From positions 1 through 30,219 of IMG/VR virus record IMGVR_UViG_3300028920_000202: a DNA stretch of 30,219 nucleotides, one strand, 5' to 3'. Source of the stretch: a virus. The notes under the pieces were generated by a model. The model did no database searches and was not told where the DNA came from. It saw only the letters and a list, made by a program, of their open reading frames with translations. The translations under genes were made by a program, and so were the position numbers. Shown in pieces: positions 20,208 to 29,359 of this stretch; position 1 is the stretch's first letter, and the number at the start of each line of letters is the position of its first letter.

Positions 20208-20603
20208 ATGAGCCTGGAAAAAGGAATCTATGATAGATTGTCTACTGACTCAACGTTATCAGCGTATTTTACTGATGTAAAAACGCAAATAGGTAATCGG
20301 CCTTTAGGTGAAAAAGCTGTTTTTCCTTATTTGCAATTTAAAAAGCTTGACAGTCCTTTATATGACAACAAGCCGGAACGCTGGGAGCGGTGGCGCTTTA
20401 TTGTAACCGACTCTGATTTTTTCGATTGCGGAGAAATAAGGGATTTAGTAGCAGGATTGTTTTTAAAAGGATACGGGGATCTTGATGATGTTACCGTATT
20501 TAATGCACAGGTAATTAATGCCGGGAGTGATCCGGTTTTTAATACAGAGATTAGCGCATATCAGGTGTTAGATCTTGATATACGTTTTTCATACTATATT
20601 TAG
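20208..20603 (+). CDS. Tail terminator protein
   Basis: The 131-residue protein begins directly after the preceding stop. Pattern: EKGIYDRLSTDSTLSAYFTD at the start, FPYLQFKKLDSPLYDNKPERWERWRF in the middle, and AYQVLDLDIRFSYY as the last strand. This fits DUF3168/gp17-like terminators, which cap the tail tube in a hexameric ring. Position between the gp10-like gene and the major tail protein confirms this. ATG 20208 has AGGAAAG (20197-20203) upstream. Confidence 0.75.
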   Translation: MSLEKGIYDRLSTDSTLSAYFTDVKTQIGNRPLGEKAVFPYLQFKKLDSPLYDNKPERWERWRFIVTDSDFFDCGEIRDLVAGLFLKGYGDLDDVTVFNAQVINAGSDPVFNTEISAYQVLDLDIRFSYYI

Positions 20604-20612
20604 GAGACGATT

Positions 20613-21431
20613 ATGTCATTATTTCAATTAGACGAAACATATCTTGACAGTACAGATGTGCTTCGTGGTAATGCTACAGTAGAAATTTCTCCGTATCAAG
20701 CTACGCCCTCATATACAAATATTGGGGCAATTATTAACGTTTCCATACAGAGAAATTTAGAAACTACTGAAGAACAGACGGACAACAGTCCAGGGGATCA
20801 GCGGATTTATAAAGAGATTGCAACATTAAGCCTGACACGATGTGAAGCATTAAACACTGCCGTTTCTGAATCAATCTCTGGTGATTCTGACACGTATGCA
20901 AATGTAGCAGGGTCGCTGGTAGAAGGCGGAACGCAGACAATTGCGGCAAACTGGACAAACCTTCAAACCTATGAATTGTCAGGGCAAAATTCAGACGGAA
21001 CGGTCCCAACTATAAACAGTGTAACCGCAAGTGTTAGCGGAGCGCTGGCCGCTGAAGATGATTATTTTATCACCAGAGGCGCAAATGGATTATGGACAAT
21101 TGCTTTTGATACCGGTGGTTCTGCGACTGTAGCAACTTCAGAAAGCATTGTTATTGACTCTGATTATACCCCGGCTGCAAGTACTACAATTACATGGGCA
21201 ACCGGTAAAGTCCTGACAAAGTTTATTGTACGATTGACTTTTAACAACCAGGGCGCAAGAGCAAAAACCGTAGTGCTTTATAAATGCCAGCTTGAAGCAC
21301 GGGACGCTGTGTCTTTGGCTGCCGATGATGCGGAAGACCCGAGATATCTTGAACCGCTTACAATTACTTGTATGCCTGATGGATTGTATAATTCTGATGC
21401 GGTAGGGCTTGAAACTATTAACGCAAGTTAA
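20613..21431 (+). CDS. Major tail tube protein
   Basis: The 272-residue protein starts behind AGGAGACG (20602-20609). A tube-protein core is suggested by YTNIGAIINVSIQRNLETTEEQ near residues 34-55 and EIATLSLTRCEALNT, with the usual late strand PLTITCMPDGL. The middle (about 95-215) is Thr/Ser/Gly-rich and strand-like (TINSVTASVSGALAAEDDYF, GSATVATSESIVIDSD) and probably forms an extra surface domain. The gene precedes the two overlapping chaperone frames, the standard place of the tube protein. Confidence 0.75.
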   Translation: MSLFQLDETYLDSTDVLRGNATVEISPYQATPSYTNIGAIINVSIQRNLETTEEQTDNSPGDQRIYKEIATLSLTRCEALNTAVSESISGDSDTYANVAGSLVEGGTQTIAANWTNLQTYELSGQNSDGTVPTINSVTASVSGALAAEDDYFITRGANGLWTIAFDTGGSATVATSESIVIDSDYTPAASTTITWATGKVLTKFIVRLTFNNQGARAKTVVLYKCQLEARDAVSLAADDAEDPRYLEPLTITCMPDGLYNSDAVGLETINAS

Positions 21432-21512
21432 ACCTCTTTCTCCCTGATGGGTGGTCGGAGGTTATCTCCGGCTGCCTGTCTTTTATCGGGGGAAAGTGAA
21501 TATAGGGAGAAA
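21431..21512 (+). promoter_or_regulatory. Leader that can sequester the ribosome binding site of the tail chaperone gene
   Basis: TTTCTCCCT (21437-21445) is the perfect complement of AGGGAGAAA (21504-21512), which contains the Shine-Dalgarno of the gene at 21516. A competing stem pairs AACCTC (21431-21436) with GAGGTT (21458-21463). The two folds share the left arm region, so they are probably mutually exclusive. Confidence 0.5.
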
Positions 21513-21515
21513 AAA

Positions 21516-21932
21516 ATGGCAGAAGACATTAAAAGCGAACTTATCGAAAACATTGACGATGTAAAGACGATTACTATCGAAGCAAAAGACGGGAAGACAT
21601 ATAAAATTGACAATGTTTTACCGGTCAAAGCAGCACGACTACTTGAGTCTAACATACAGATACTTGCCCGAATGCTGCCGGACAATAATGCCGGGCAGGA
21701 CCCGGAAGAATTTGAAAAGGCAAGCAAGGTATTAAATTATGTTATTTCGTGGGCCAATATAGCAAAGTATCCAGAGCTTACTCCTGAATACATAGAAGAT
21801 AATTTTGACGGTGATGATTTTATTTTTATAAATCTTATGTATCAGGTTGCATGGGCCAAGATGTGTAAGCGGCGGAAATGGTCGGAGGTGGCGCCGCCAA
21901 AAAAGCAGGAAGGGGAAGCCGAAGATCAATAG
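21516..21932 (+). CDS. Tail assembly chaperone, short form (gpG-like)
   Basis: Start set at ATG 21516 behind AGGGAG; an in-frame ATG at 21447 lies inside the structured leader. The 138-residue acidic protein has a beta N-terminus (DVKTITIEAKDGKTYKIDNV) and helices (VKAARLLESNIQILARML; DFIFINLMYQVAWAKMCKRRKW). It ends EAEDQ at TAG 21930-21932. Its place between the tube and tape measure genes and the overlap with a second frame identify it as gpG-like. It wraps the tape measure during tail assembly and is not in the mature virion. Confidence 0.78.
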   Translation: MAEDIKSELIENIDDVKTITIEAKDGKTYKIDNVLPVKAARLLESNIQILARMLPDNNAGQDPEEFEKASKVLNYVISWANIAKYPELTPEYIEDNFDGDDFIFINLMYQVAWAKMCKRRKWSEVAPPKKQEGEAEDQ

Positions 21933-22222
21933 GATGTTTTGATGATCAAATATATACAATTGCAGCAGAAACAAATTCCTCAATTGAGTACATTTTATAT
22001 AAAATGCCTTATATTGCGTTTCTTGAATGTATTAACTGGATTGCAATGTATAAATTTGGATACACCCGAAAATGGATCACACAAGAAGAGCAGACGGCTT
22101 CCCTTGAATGGAAAGTGTGGGATGAAGCAAATAACAACTGGATTGATTTTGTACCAAACGAAATTAAACGGTATAGATTTGAAAAATCAAGAAACTGTTA
22201 TGTTTTGCCAAGGGGTAATTAA
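21516..22222 (+). CDS. Tail assembly chaperone, long form by -1 frameshift (gpGT-like)
   Basis: A -1 slip on A AAA AAG (21899-21905) joins residues 1-130 of the short form to 105 residues read in the next frame (from GCA 21905 to TAA 22220-22222), giving 235 residues. The second frame (KKAGRGSRRSIGCFDDQIYT, then YIAFLECINWIAMYKFG and a C-terminal FEKSRNCYVLP) has no ribosome binding site of its own and no ATG near its beginning except one at 21878 without a site. The tape measure gene starts at 22222, overlapping the stop. This arrangement is conserved in long-tailed phages. Confidence 0.75.
21884..21905 (+). promoter_or_regulatory. Programmed -1 frameshift site with Shine-Dalgarno stimulator
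   Basis: The slippery heptamer A AAA AAG (21899-21905) is in phase with the gpG frame. GGAGG (21884-21888) lies 10 nt upstream, the same design and distance as in E. coli dnaX. No strong downstream stem is seen. Confidence 0.75.
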
Positions 22223-24693
22223 TGGCCATTAAAGCGTTTGAAGTATTTGGCGAAATTGTACTAAAAGCCGACAAAGCAAAAAAAGATTTAAAAGACTGGG
22301 AAAAAGGAATAAAGCTTGTCGGCGACAAAATGCAAAAAGTCGGAAAGGAAATGACAAAGTTTTTGACTTTGCCTATTCTTGGAGCGGCGACAGCATCGGT
22401 CAAATTAGCTTCAGACTTTGATGAATCATTAAATAAAATCACTGTAGCATTTGGGGACTCAAAACAGGCTGTTATTGACTGGTCAGAAACAACGGCCGAC
22501 AGAATTGGTATGTCTTCAGGTGCGGCTTTAGATGCTGCCGCACTATTTGGAGACATGGCAACGTCAATGGGACTCACTCAGTCGGCAGCGGCTGACATGT
22601 CAATTGACCTTGTTAACCTTAGCGGCGACTTGTCAAGTTTTAAAAACGTCCGGCAAGATATAGCATCAACAGCATTAAAAGGGATTTTTACCGGCGAAAC
22701 AGAAAGTTTAAAAGGGCTTGGAATTGTAATGACCCAGGCTGAATTACAGGCTTTTGCATTATCAAGAGGAATAGAGAAAAATATTCAGGACATGACACAG
22801 GCTGAAAAAGTCAATCTTCGGTATGCTTTTGTTTTAGAAAAAACCCAAAACGCACAGGGAGACTTTGAAAGAACATCTGATTCTCTGGCAAATCAGATGC
22901 GTTCACTTAGAGCAAATCTTGAAGATGCAGCTGTGACTTTAGGCACAAAATTATTGCCAATTGTTACGCCAATAGTTCAGAAAATAAGTGAGTTTGTTAA
23001 AAAGATTTCAGAACTTGATGACGGTACAATCACCTGGATTTTAAGAATCGGGGGATTGGTTGCGGCCATTGGGCCGTTAACAAAAGTTACCGGTGTATTG
23101 ATATCTAATTTTAAAACCTTGTCGGCAGTAGGTAAAAACCTGTTTTCACCAACCGGAATTATAGCGGCCGGGATTGCGTTGATTGGGACTGCTATAGTTA
23201 AATATACTTTATCTGCTCAGGCAATCGGAGAAGAAGCAGAAGCAATTAAAAGAAAGCATGACGAACTTTTAGCAACAAACAGCGAACAATTAACTGCAAA
23301 CGAATTAGCGGCTGAATTTATAGGTCTGTCAAAAGAAAAATTAATGATGGAAAGGGTTGCAATAGAAGAAGAATTGAGAGCTTTTGTCGATGCTAATAGT
23401 AGAAAAATTGAACTAATAAATGAATTTAATGCAATATTAGAAGAATCAGAACAGGATCATGTATCTGCTGTTCGATCATATGAAATTGGTGAAAGAAGAA
23501 GACAAATAGCCCAGCAGCTTGGCATTGATTTAACAGGAAAAGATAGAGTTGAACTCGAAGGAACATTAAGGGCAAAAGTAGCATACTATGAAGATTTAAT
23601 ACCTAGGCAAAAGGCTGATTTAGAAGCTCGTCGGGATGCTTTAGATTTAGCCATAGCACAAAAAGCAGAATCTGAAGAAAGTGCAAACGCATATGAAGAA
23701 GAGTGGGATGCCCTTGATGATTTAATTTCAAAAGAAAAACAACGGAGCGGAATAAACAGAACAGCCGCCAAGTTTAGATATGATGAGAATTTAAAACAAT
23801 CAAAAGGAATGTTTAAAACATATGAAGAAGAATACGTACAGCCGGTAATTGATTCTGAATTTACTATCTGGAAAAGAACAAGGGAAATAGCAGAAGAAGG
23901 AATAAAAACTGTTACGGCAGTCAGGGACAAGGCTTTTGAAGAATGGAAAGAACAGCAAGAAAGTAAATATGTAGGCCCGATGATAGATGGAGAATTTGAA
24001 GTATACAAGGCCCGTATGGAAAAGCTGGACGCTTGGAAAGAAGCAAATGAAATATTTTATCAAGACATGATGGAACTTGATAAAAAATATATTGAACAAG
24101 CATTAAAAGATTATGAGGATTTGCAAAGCCAAAGAAAAAAAGACATTGAAACAACTACAGAAGCACTTCAAAACTTTTTAAAACCTGCTATGGAAGATAT
24201 AATAGGAACTGTTTTAGAAGGCGGGTCAGCTTGGCAATCGTTAGGAAAAATTGCTATCGGGACAATTGCAAATATTCTTGACGGTCTTGGCGCACAATTA
24301 ATTGCTTTAGTTGCAACACATGGTTTAGCTTTAGATTTTGCTGGAGCTGTTGCAGCCGGTGCTGGCGCAGCCGCTGCATTTGCAGCTGCTGCCGCATTAA
24401 GAGGAAGCATAGAACGCTTTGCAGAAGGCGGACTTGTTCCGGGTAGTCCGAATGCCGGGGATGTTGTTCCGGCAATGCTGACCGGCCGTGAAATGGTGTT
24501 AAATGGTAGACAACAGGCAAACCTTTTTAATATGATTGACAGGCCTAATTTAAGTTATAACACTACTAACAATTATGGTTCGAATTCACTTGATTTAACT
24601 GTAGGAATGGGAGATGAAATATTTTATAAAAAAATAAATCTTGCTTTTAAAAACAATAAAGCACGGGTTTATGCAAGGAACATAATACAATGA
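22222..24693 (+). CDS. Tape measure protein
   Basis: The 823-residue protein follows the chaperones. Residues 60-240 match the TP901-type tape measure core: LASDFDESLNKITVAFGDS, GMSSGAALDAAALFGDMATSMG, DMSIDLVNLSGDLSSFKNV, ALKGIFTGETESLKGLGIV. Two hydrophobic segments (about 275-295 and 313-335) and a third, Ala/Gly-rich one (about 680-735) could enter the host membrane. A long coiled-coil middle lies between. The C-terminus has the typical FAEGGLVPGSPNAGDVVPAM segment. It sets tail length; about 0.15 nm per residue would predict a tail near 120 nm. No lysozyme or peptidase domain is seen. Confidence 0.88.
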   Translation: MAIKAFEVFGEIVLKADKAKKDLKDWEKGIKLVGDKMQKVGKEMTKFLTLPILGAATASVKLASDFDESLNKITVAFGDSKQAVIDWSETTADRIGMSSGAALDAAALFGDMATSMGLTQSAAADMSIDLVNLSGDLSSFKNVRQDIASTALKGIFTGETESLKGLGIVMTQAELQAFALSRGIEKNIQDMTQAEKVNLRYAFVLEKTQNAQGDFERTSDSLANQMRSLRANLEDAAVTLGTKLLPIVTPIVQKISEFVKKISELDDGTITWILRIGGLVAAIGPLTKVTGVLISNFKTLSAVGKNLFSPTGIIAAGIALIGTAIVKYTLSAQAIGEEAEAIKRKHDELLATNSEQLTANELAAEFIGLSKEKLMMERVAIEEELRAFVDANSRKIELINEFNAILEESEQDHVSAVRSYEIGERRRQIAQQLGIDLTGKDRVELEGTLRAKVAYYEDLIPRQKADLEARRDALDLAIAQKAESEESANAYEEEWDALDDLISKEKQRSGINRTAAKFRYDENLKQSKGMFKTYEEEYVQPVIDSEFTIWKRTREIAEEGIKTVTAVRDKAFEEWKEQQESKYVGPMIDGEFEVYKARMEKLDAWKEANEIFYQDMMELDKKYIEQALKDYEDLQSQRKKDIETTTEALQNFLKPAMEDIIGTVLEGGSAWQSLGKIAIGTIANILDGLGAQLIALVATHGLALDFAGAVAAGAGAAAAFAAAAALRGSIERFAEGGLVPGSPNAGDVVPAMLTGREMVLNGRQQANLFNMIDRPNLSYNTTNNYGSNSLDLTVGMGDEIFYKKINLAFKNNKARVYARNIIQ

Positions 24694-25445
24694 GAATTAC
24701 ACCATATAATCAAATAACTTCAAGCATAACAATCACACCAAGTACCCAGGATTATGCATACCCAAAAGCTAATCTATTAGATGTTTACGGGTCGGAGGTT
24801 TTTAAGTTTACCGATTATTCAGATGTTAATATTGTGTTTTACAAGGCGGCTTTTTTTGACTTTGATTCAATTGCTATTGTTAACCACAATTTTACAAGCG
24901 GAGCAACAATTACCCTTGAAGCAAATACTTCAGACGCATGGGGGGCGCCCCCGTATCAGGAGTCTATTACATGGCGTGAATATATGACTTATGATTTTGT
25001 TACGGCAGTTGCTACTACAGACAATTACGATTATGTCAGAATCAGAATACAAGATCCTGGAAATACGGAAGCCTTGCAGATCGGGTATATAATGCTTGGC
25101 GATTATGTACAGATGCCCGGATTTAGTCCTGATTTATCTATCGGTGATCAAGTGCTTGGTGTGTCAGCAATAACCGATTCAGGACAGACCGAAGGGACTA
25201 AATATTATGATCGGCGTGTGATTACTGTAAACATGAATGATTTTTCAGAAGCACAAAGAACGGCTGTGAGGACTATTATTACAACTAATGGAAGTTTTCA
25301 GCCGGTTGCGGCTGTGTTATGGGAATCAGACTTTGCAAAAGAACTACCATTGTATGCTGTTTGTGAAGATGAAAAAACTTTTAATCATACCGATAATTTT
25401 CTAACCAGATGGTCAACGTCTTTTACACTTACGGAGGTTTTATAA
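24690..25445 (+). CDS. Distal tail protein-like structural protein
   Basis: The ATG at 24690 overlaps the tape measure stop (ATGA). The 251-residue protein is beta-rich, with a galactose-binding-like middle (FDSIAIVNHNFTSGATITLEA near 54-74; YDYVRIRIQDPGN near 111-124) and a late part with PLYAVCEDEKTF and the closing strand TRWSTSFTLTEVL. Position after the tape measure suggests a distal tail or baseplate-ring role. Sequence similarity to Dit is not obvious, so the specific role is inferred from order. Confidence 0.6.
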   Translation: MRITPYNQITSSITITPSTQDYAYPKANLLDVYGSEVFKFTDYSDVNIVFYKAAFFDFDSIAIVNHNFTSGATITLEANTSDAWGAPPYQESITWREYMTYDFVTAVATTDNYDYVRIRIQDPGNTEALQIGYIMLGDYVQMPGFSPDLSIGDQVLGVSAITDSGQTEGTKYYDRRVITVNMNDFSEAQRTAVRTIITTNGSFQPVAAVLWESDFAKELPLYAVCEDEKTFNHTDNFLTRWSTSFTLTEVL

Positions 25446-26345
25446 ATGGCCGGAACATTAGTAAACAAAACAGTACCGATTGACTGGTTTATCGAAGGTA
25501 CAACCGGATATGAAGCGGTTACAATATCAAATTATTCAGCAACAACAGAACCGGCTGTTCAGGCAGGATCAAAGCTTGAAATATCCGGGGACATATACGA
25601 ATTTACTTTAACGTCAATAACCGGCTGGTCTGGAATAGCAAATAGCACACAGGCATATATTAAGTTTGTTCCGGCCGGGTCTGCGTGTACGGTTGAATTT
25701 ACGGACTCAGCACCAACCTGGTCTGATGCAAAACAGGGCTGGTATGATGGAAATGACCGGTACATATTTGCAGTTTATAAAGACGGCTCGGGTAACTATA
25801 CTAAAAAATCATACTTACCAATTAAATTACTTAGAAGATTATACGGGAACACTTACATTGATGGAGACGTGACAGCAGAAGAAGGACTCACTGCAAATGC
25901 AAATTCAAGTGTAAACGCTGATTTATTAGTTACAGATGATTTGACGGTACAGCAGACATTGGAAGTTACCCAGACTTCAACCTTGACAGGAGGGATTGAC
26001 TCCGGGGGCGGGGGTACATTCTTAAAATTTAAAATAGTTGAGATAGGGGACTGGAATATGAATGTCAGCGCCGCCGGGGTTGCTTCTGTTTCGGTTGCAC
26101 ACGGTTTAACAGCATCAACAATAAGATCGGTAAGTGTTATCGTTAGGAATGATGCTCCAAACACATACTATCCATTAAATTCATTTAGTAATGGGGCTGA
26201 CCCCGCTTTATTTGCTGGAGGTGTTACTGCAATAACGGGAATAAATGTAATTTTAGCAATAAGAACGGGGGGAACATTTGATGCAGCAGGCTTTGATGCA
26301 ACGTCATATAATCGAGGATGGATTACCATCTGGTATACAGCATGA
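25446..26345 (+). CDS. Tail tip/fibre-type structural protein, 299 aa
   Basis: ATG 25446 follows ACGGAGG (25431-25437). The N-terminal 110 residues form a beta domain of the kind used in phage appendages (GSKLEISGDIYEFTLTSITG, STQAYIKFVPAGSACTVEF, KQGWYDGNDRYIFAVYKDG). Residues about 140-180 show a short repeat region (YIDGDVTAEEGLTA, VNADLLVTDDLTVQQTLEV) like a triple-stranded fibre. The C-terminal domain ends in RGWITIWYTA, typical of small phage knob domains. It probably belongs to the tail tip fibre. Its stop overlaps the next start (ATGA at 26342). Confidence 0.62.
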   Translation: MAGTLVNKTVPIDWFIEGTTGYEAVTISNYSATTEPAVQAGSKLEISGDIYEFTLTSITGWSGIANSTQAYIKFVPAGSACTVEFTDSAPTWSDAKQGWYDGNDRYIFAVYKDGSGNYTKKSYLPIKLLRRLYGNTYIDGDVTAEEGLTANANSSVNADLLVTDDLTVQQTLEVTQTSTLTGGIDSGGGGTFLKFKIVEIGDWNMNVSAAGVASVSVAHGLTASTIRSVSVIVRNDAPNTYYPLNSFSNGADPALFAGGVTAITGINVILAIRTGGTFDAAGFDATSYNRGWITIWYTA

Positions 26346-28231
26346 TAAATAAAGCAGTACTATTACAATTTGCAGTAAAAACCCTCTGGCCTTATTTTAT
26401 AACAGATTCAGCCGGAATATGGTATTTTGATTTTAATGGGACATGGACGGGAATAGCCGCATCTTTGGCAACGTCTTTAATTGCGCTGTCTGAAAATATA
26501 GAAAATGTAAATCAAGTAATAGCAGACGGAACAGGGCTAACACAGGTTAACAGTTATACGAACACTGTAACCGGCCGGGCTTCGGCTTTGGCTTCAGCCC
26601 CTTCTTTTATTTGGGACGGGGAAAACGATATTATATATATCAGGCTTGCCGATTGGGACCCGCCAGACCTTTCTACTATTACGCTCGGCGTAACAATTAA
26701 CGTTTCAAATCAGGCGTATGACGATACTGTAAATGATATACTACACCGCCCCGATTTAATGGGAATTCCTGGTCTGGCAGAACAGAAAGACCCGCTTTTT
26801 TATCAACGATTAGCATTTGATGAATTTACACAGGACATTAATAATTCCGGTCAAAAATATGATTATTTACAAGCATATAATTTGTTCGGTGCGCAAGCGG
26901 ATTACTACTACGGTAATATTGATTCTGCGTTTAGCACTTTTACACAGATTAAAGCCGGAAAAATAAAATCATACACTTATAATGATAATAAATTTAGCTT
27001 GCGCATAAAGGACGGCAGGAAGGCGCTTTCAAAAACATTGCCGCCAAATAAACTTAGTCAGACAACCTATACTAATTTAAAAGATGAATATTCAGGAACA
27101 AGAATTCCTTTAGTATATGGGCAGGTCAAAGATCATAAATGTATTCCTTTAGATGATGATGCCGTACAAGTAAATTATACTTTTATGATTGCCGATACAG
27201 AGATTTATAATTTATATCCGGGTACTACCGGAGTAGATTTTGAAATAGTAATGGATGATACAAACAAGGCGGCAAACGTTTTGAACTTCTCAGCATCAGC
27301 AGGGACTTTTCAACTTCCTGCAGCACATTACACGGTAGGCAAAACTGTAACTTATACCGGGCCGGGCTTTGTTTCATCCGGCACAACATTGGTTGACAAC
27401 CCGCTTGATATTGTCAAACACTGGCTAAGTGATTATTTATCCATTACGTATAATTCAGATAATTATAATACAACAGAATGGGCTGCAGAAACAACGGCAG
27501 CAACAGACGGAGGGCTTGTAATCAGTCAGCCGACAAGCATTATTGAAGCAATATCCGACATAGCAGGACAAACAGGGGCAGGGTTTCTCTTAGACCGGGA
27601 TGGGCGCTATACATGGCGGTCTTTTGACAGTTCAAAATTCAGGGCGGTGATGATTAGACAGCATCAATGGAAACGGTTTCCAAGTGTGACAATAGATTCC
27701 GATGAGATATTGACATCAGCAACAGCAAAGTATAACAAATCAATCGCTTCCGGCCGGTGGTCACGGTATGAAGACGACTCCCAAAAAACTGAAATATTTA
27801 ATGTAACCGATGAAGAAATAAACAAGGAATTTGATACTATTTACACAAATGCTACTGATGCGCAAACATTTGCGGAAAGCATTATGGAGCGTTCAGGGGT
27901 AGAACCAAAAACATTTACAGGAATTGTTGATGATAAATATATTGATTTGTCTGAAGTAAAAATCGGAGAACTTGCACAGATTGAGATTAACAGATTAGTT
28001 AATGGACAATATGTAGAATGGCTTGGTATAATGCTTTGTGAGATTTTGGAAGTCATACCGAATATTGATGAAAGGGAGTGTGCTTTGAAGTTTAGACGAA
28101 TTGAAGATGCCACACAGTTTGAATTGTTCCGCTGGATTGTCGACGACCTTAGCAATACAGATTTTATAGTGGATAGTATAAGCGACGGTGTACAGCCGTT
28201 ATATGCGGATAATATTGATATAGGAACTTAA
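26342..28231 (+). CDS. Tail tip hub/baseplate-like protein, 629 aa
   Basis: Start set at ATG 26342 (ATGA overlap); an in-frame start at 26318 lies inside the preceding gene. An N-terminal region with appendage-like beta segments (GIWYFDFNGTWTG) leads into ILHRPDLMG and a large central domain (DEYSGTRIPLVYGQVKDHKCIPL). The C-terminal half has LLDRDGRYTWRSFD and DEILTSATAKYNKSIASGRW, patterns of tail-hub proteins that form a ring around the tape measure end. No peptidase or lysozyme motif is visible. It likely contacts the fibre gene product at 28244. The hub call rests on position and these strand patterns. Confidence 0.6.
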   Translation: MINKAVLLQFAVKTLWPYFITDSAGIWYFDFNGTWTGIAASLATSLIALSENIENVNQVIADGTGLTQVNSYTNTVTGRASALASAPSFIWDGENDIIYIRLADWDPPDLSTITLGVTINVSNQAYDDTVNDILHRPDLMGIPGLAEQKDPLFYQRLAFDEFTQDINNSGQKYDYLQAYNLFGAQADYYYGNIDSAFSTFTQIKAGKIKSYTYNDNKFSLRIKDGRKALSKTLPPNKLSQTTYTNLKDEYSGTRIPLVYGQVKDHKCIPLDDDAVQVNYTFMIADTEIYNLYPGTTGVDFEIVMDDTNKAANVLNFSASAGTFQLPAAHYTVGKTVTYTGPGFVSSGTTLVDNPLDIVKHWLSDYLSITYNSDNYNTTEWAAETTAATDGGLVISQPTSIIEAISDIAGQTGAGFLLDRDGRYTWRSFDSSKFRAVMIRQHQWKRFPSVTIDSDEILTSATAKYNKSIASGRWSRYEDDSQKTEIFNVTDEEINKEFDTIYTNATDAQTFAESIMERSGVEPKTFTGIVDDKYIDLSEVKIGELAQIEINRLVNGQYVEWLGIMLCEILEVIPNIDERECALKFRRIEDATQFELFRWIVDDLSNTDFIVDSISDGVQPLYADNIDIGT

Positions 28232-28243
28232 CAGGAGTTTAAG

Positions 28244-29011
28244 ATGGGCGAAACATACAATGCAGGGTTGCGAATAATTCTTGACACACGGGCAAACATA
28301 GAAGCATATACACCGCTTGAAGCAGGAAGGGCTGCGTATGCAACCGATACCGGGGCTTTGTATTTAGGTGATGGATCAACGGCAACCAGCAGCCGGATAA
28401 TGGGGTATTTTGATATTGCAAATAAAAGGTTTGGAAATACAGACCCTGCATATATTGTTGATTTTACTACAAGCCGGGCGGCTGATGATTATATACGGAT
28501 AGTGCATACAGGAAATTATAACACCGGGGTATGGGTGGGAAACATAAATGGAAGTTATCAGTTAAGGGCATTACAAACAACCGGTGATTGTGCAATTTCA
28601 GATATTAGCGCCGGAACAAATCCGATTGTGATTGATAATAATTCTCCAAGCCAGGTTATATATATTGCAGCAGCTAAGCGGTTAGATGTCGGCGGGGCGT
28701 TTGCATTCGGCAGCGGCGGCGTAGTTACTCTAACTACAGGAACTTATGATGGTTATGACGTTACGGATACAGGATTAATTTATGCAGTTACTACCGGCGG
28801 CAATGTTACTATAAATGATTTTACAAACGGAGTGGCAAGTCAAATATTACATATTATGAATACATCCGGGGCAAACGATACGGTAATAACCGATGCAAGC
28901 GGCAGCAATCAGCAAATTTATTTATACGGCGGTACAATGACATTTAACAACGATATTGGAATGATTACAGTTGGATGTAATGGGTCATACTGGTGCGGAA
29001 ATACACCATAG
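28244..29011 (+). CDS. Tail fibre/receptor-binding protein
   Basis: ATG 28244 follows AGGAG (28233-28237). The N-terminus carries the fibre motif LEAGRAAYATDTGALYLGDG (residues 26-45), found at the base of many receptor-binding proteins where it forms a trimeric cap. The remaining 200 residues are Thr/Gly/Asn-rich beta strands (NPIVIDNNSPSQVIYIAA, GGNVTINDF, QQIYLYGGTMTFNND), as in a trimeric beta-fibre. The end WCGNTP is short, with no separate chaperone. It probably determines host range. No reverse transcriptase or template repeat is present, so variation by a retroelement is not supported. Confidence 0.72.
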   Translation: MGETYNAGLRIILDTRANIEAYTPLEAGRAAYATDTGALYLGDGSTATSSRIMGYFDIANKRFGNTDPAYIVDFTTSRAADDYIRIVHTGNYNTGVWVGNINGSYQLRALQTTGDCAISDISAGTNPIVIDNNSPSQVIYIAAAKRLDVGGAFAFGSGGVVTLTTGTYDGYDVTDTGLIYAVTTGGNVTINDFTNGVASQILHIMNTSGANDTVITDASGSNQQIYLYGGTMTFNNDIGMITVGCNGSYWCGNTP

Positions 29012-29020
29012 GGGGCAGGC

Positions 29021-29359
29021 ATGAAAATAATTGATAAGGCGTCATACAAAGAACTGGTTCTAGAATGTCGGCATATTGAAGGCTATACACGAAAATGTAA
29101 TAACTGCGGCAATCAAATTGAAACCGTTAACAATGTTAAAATTGAAGAGTGCCCGACTTGTAAAAGTAAGAACATATCTAAAGCAATTGCTAAGCGCTGT
29201 CCGAATGTGGAGCGTATAGCCTACACTATACAAAAAGGCATTGACAATCATTTGAAATCTATCGATAAACGGAAGCTTAAAAACTGGAATAAACCAGATG
29301 AATATTACTGTAATAAACACGCACAAGAAACCACAAGGAGCCGTATAAATGACCGCTAA
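29021..29359 (+). CDS. Zinc-ribbon protein, 112 aa
   Basis: ATG 29021 follows GGGGGCAG (29011-29018). CNNC (about residues 26-29) and CPTC (about 44-47) form a classical zinc ribbon, with further Cys at about 18, 59 and 97. The remainder is basic (HLKSIDKRKLKNW). It overlaps the next gene by 11 nt. Location after the fibre gene is unusual for a virion component; a regulatory or lysis-timing role is possible but not shown. Confidence 0.62.
   Translation: MKIIDKASYKELVLECRHIEGYTRKCNNCGNQIETVNNVKIEECPTCKSKNISKAIAKRCPNVERIAYTIQKGIDNHLKSIDKRKLKNWNKPDEYYCNKHAQETTRSRINDR

Noticed and set aside
21939-22232. 97-residue frame overlapping the gpGT extension
   Set aside because: It has no ribosome binding site. 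The alternative frame completes the frameshift product and has the expected position.
28244-29359. Diversity-generating retroelement at the fibre gene
   Set aside because: No reverse transcriptase and no template/variable repeat pair found around the fibre C-terminus.
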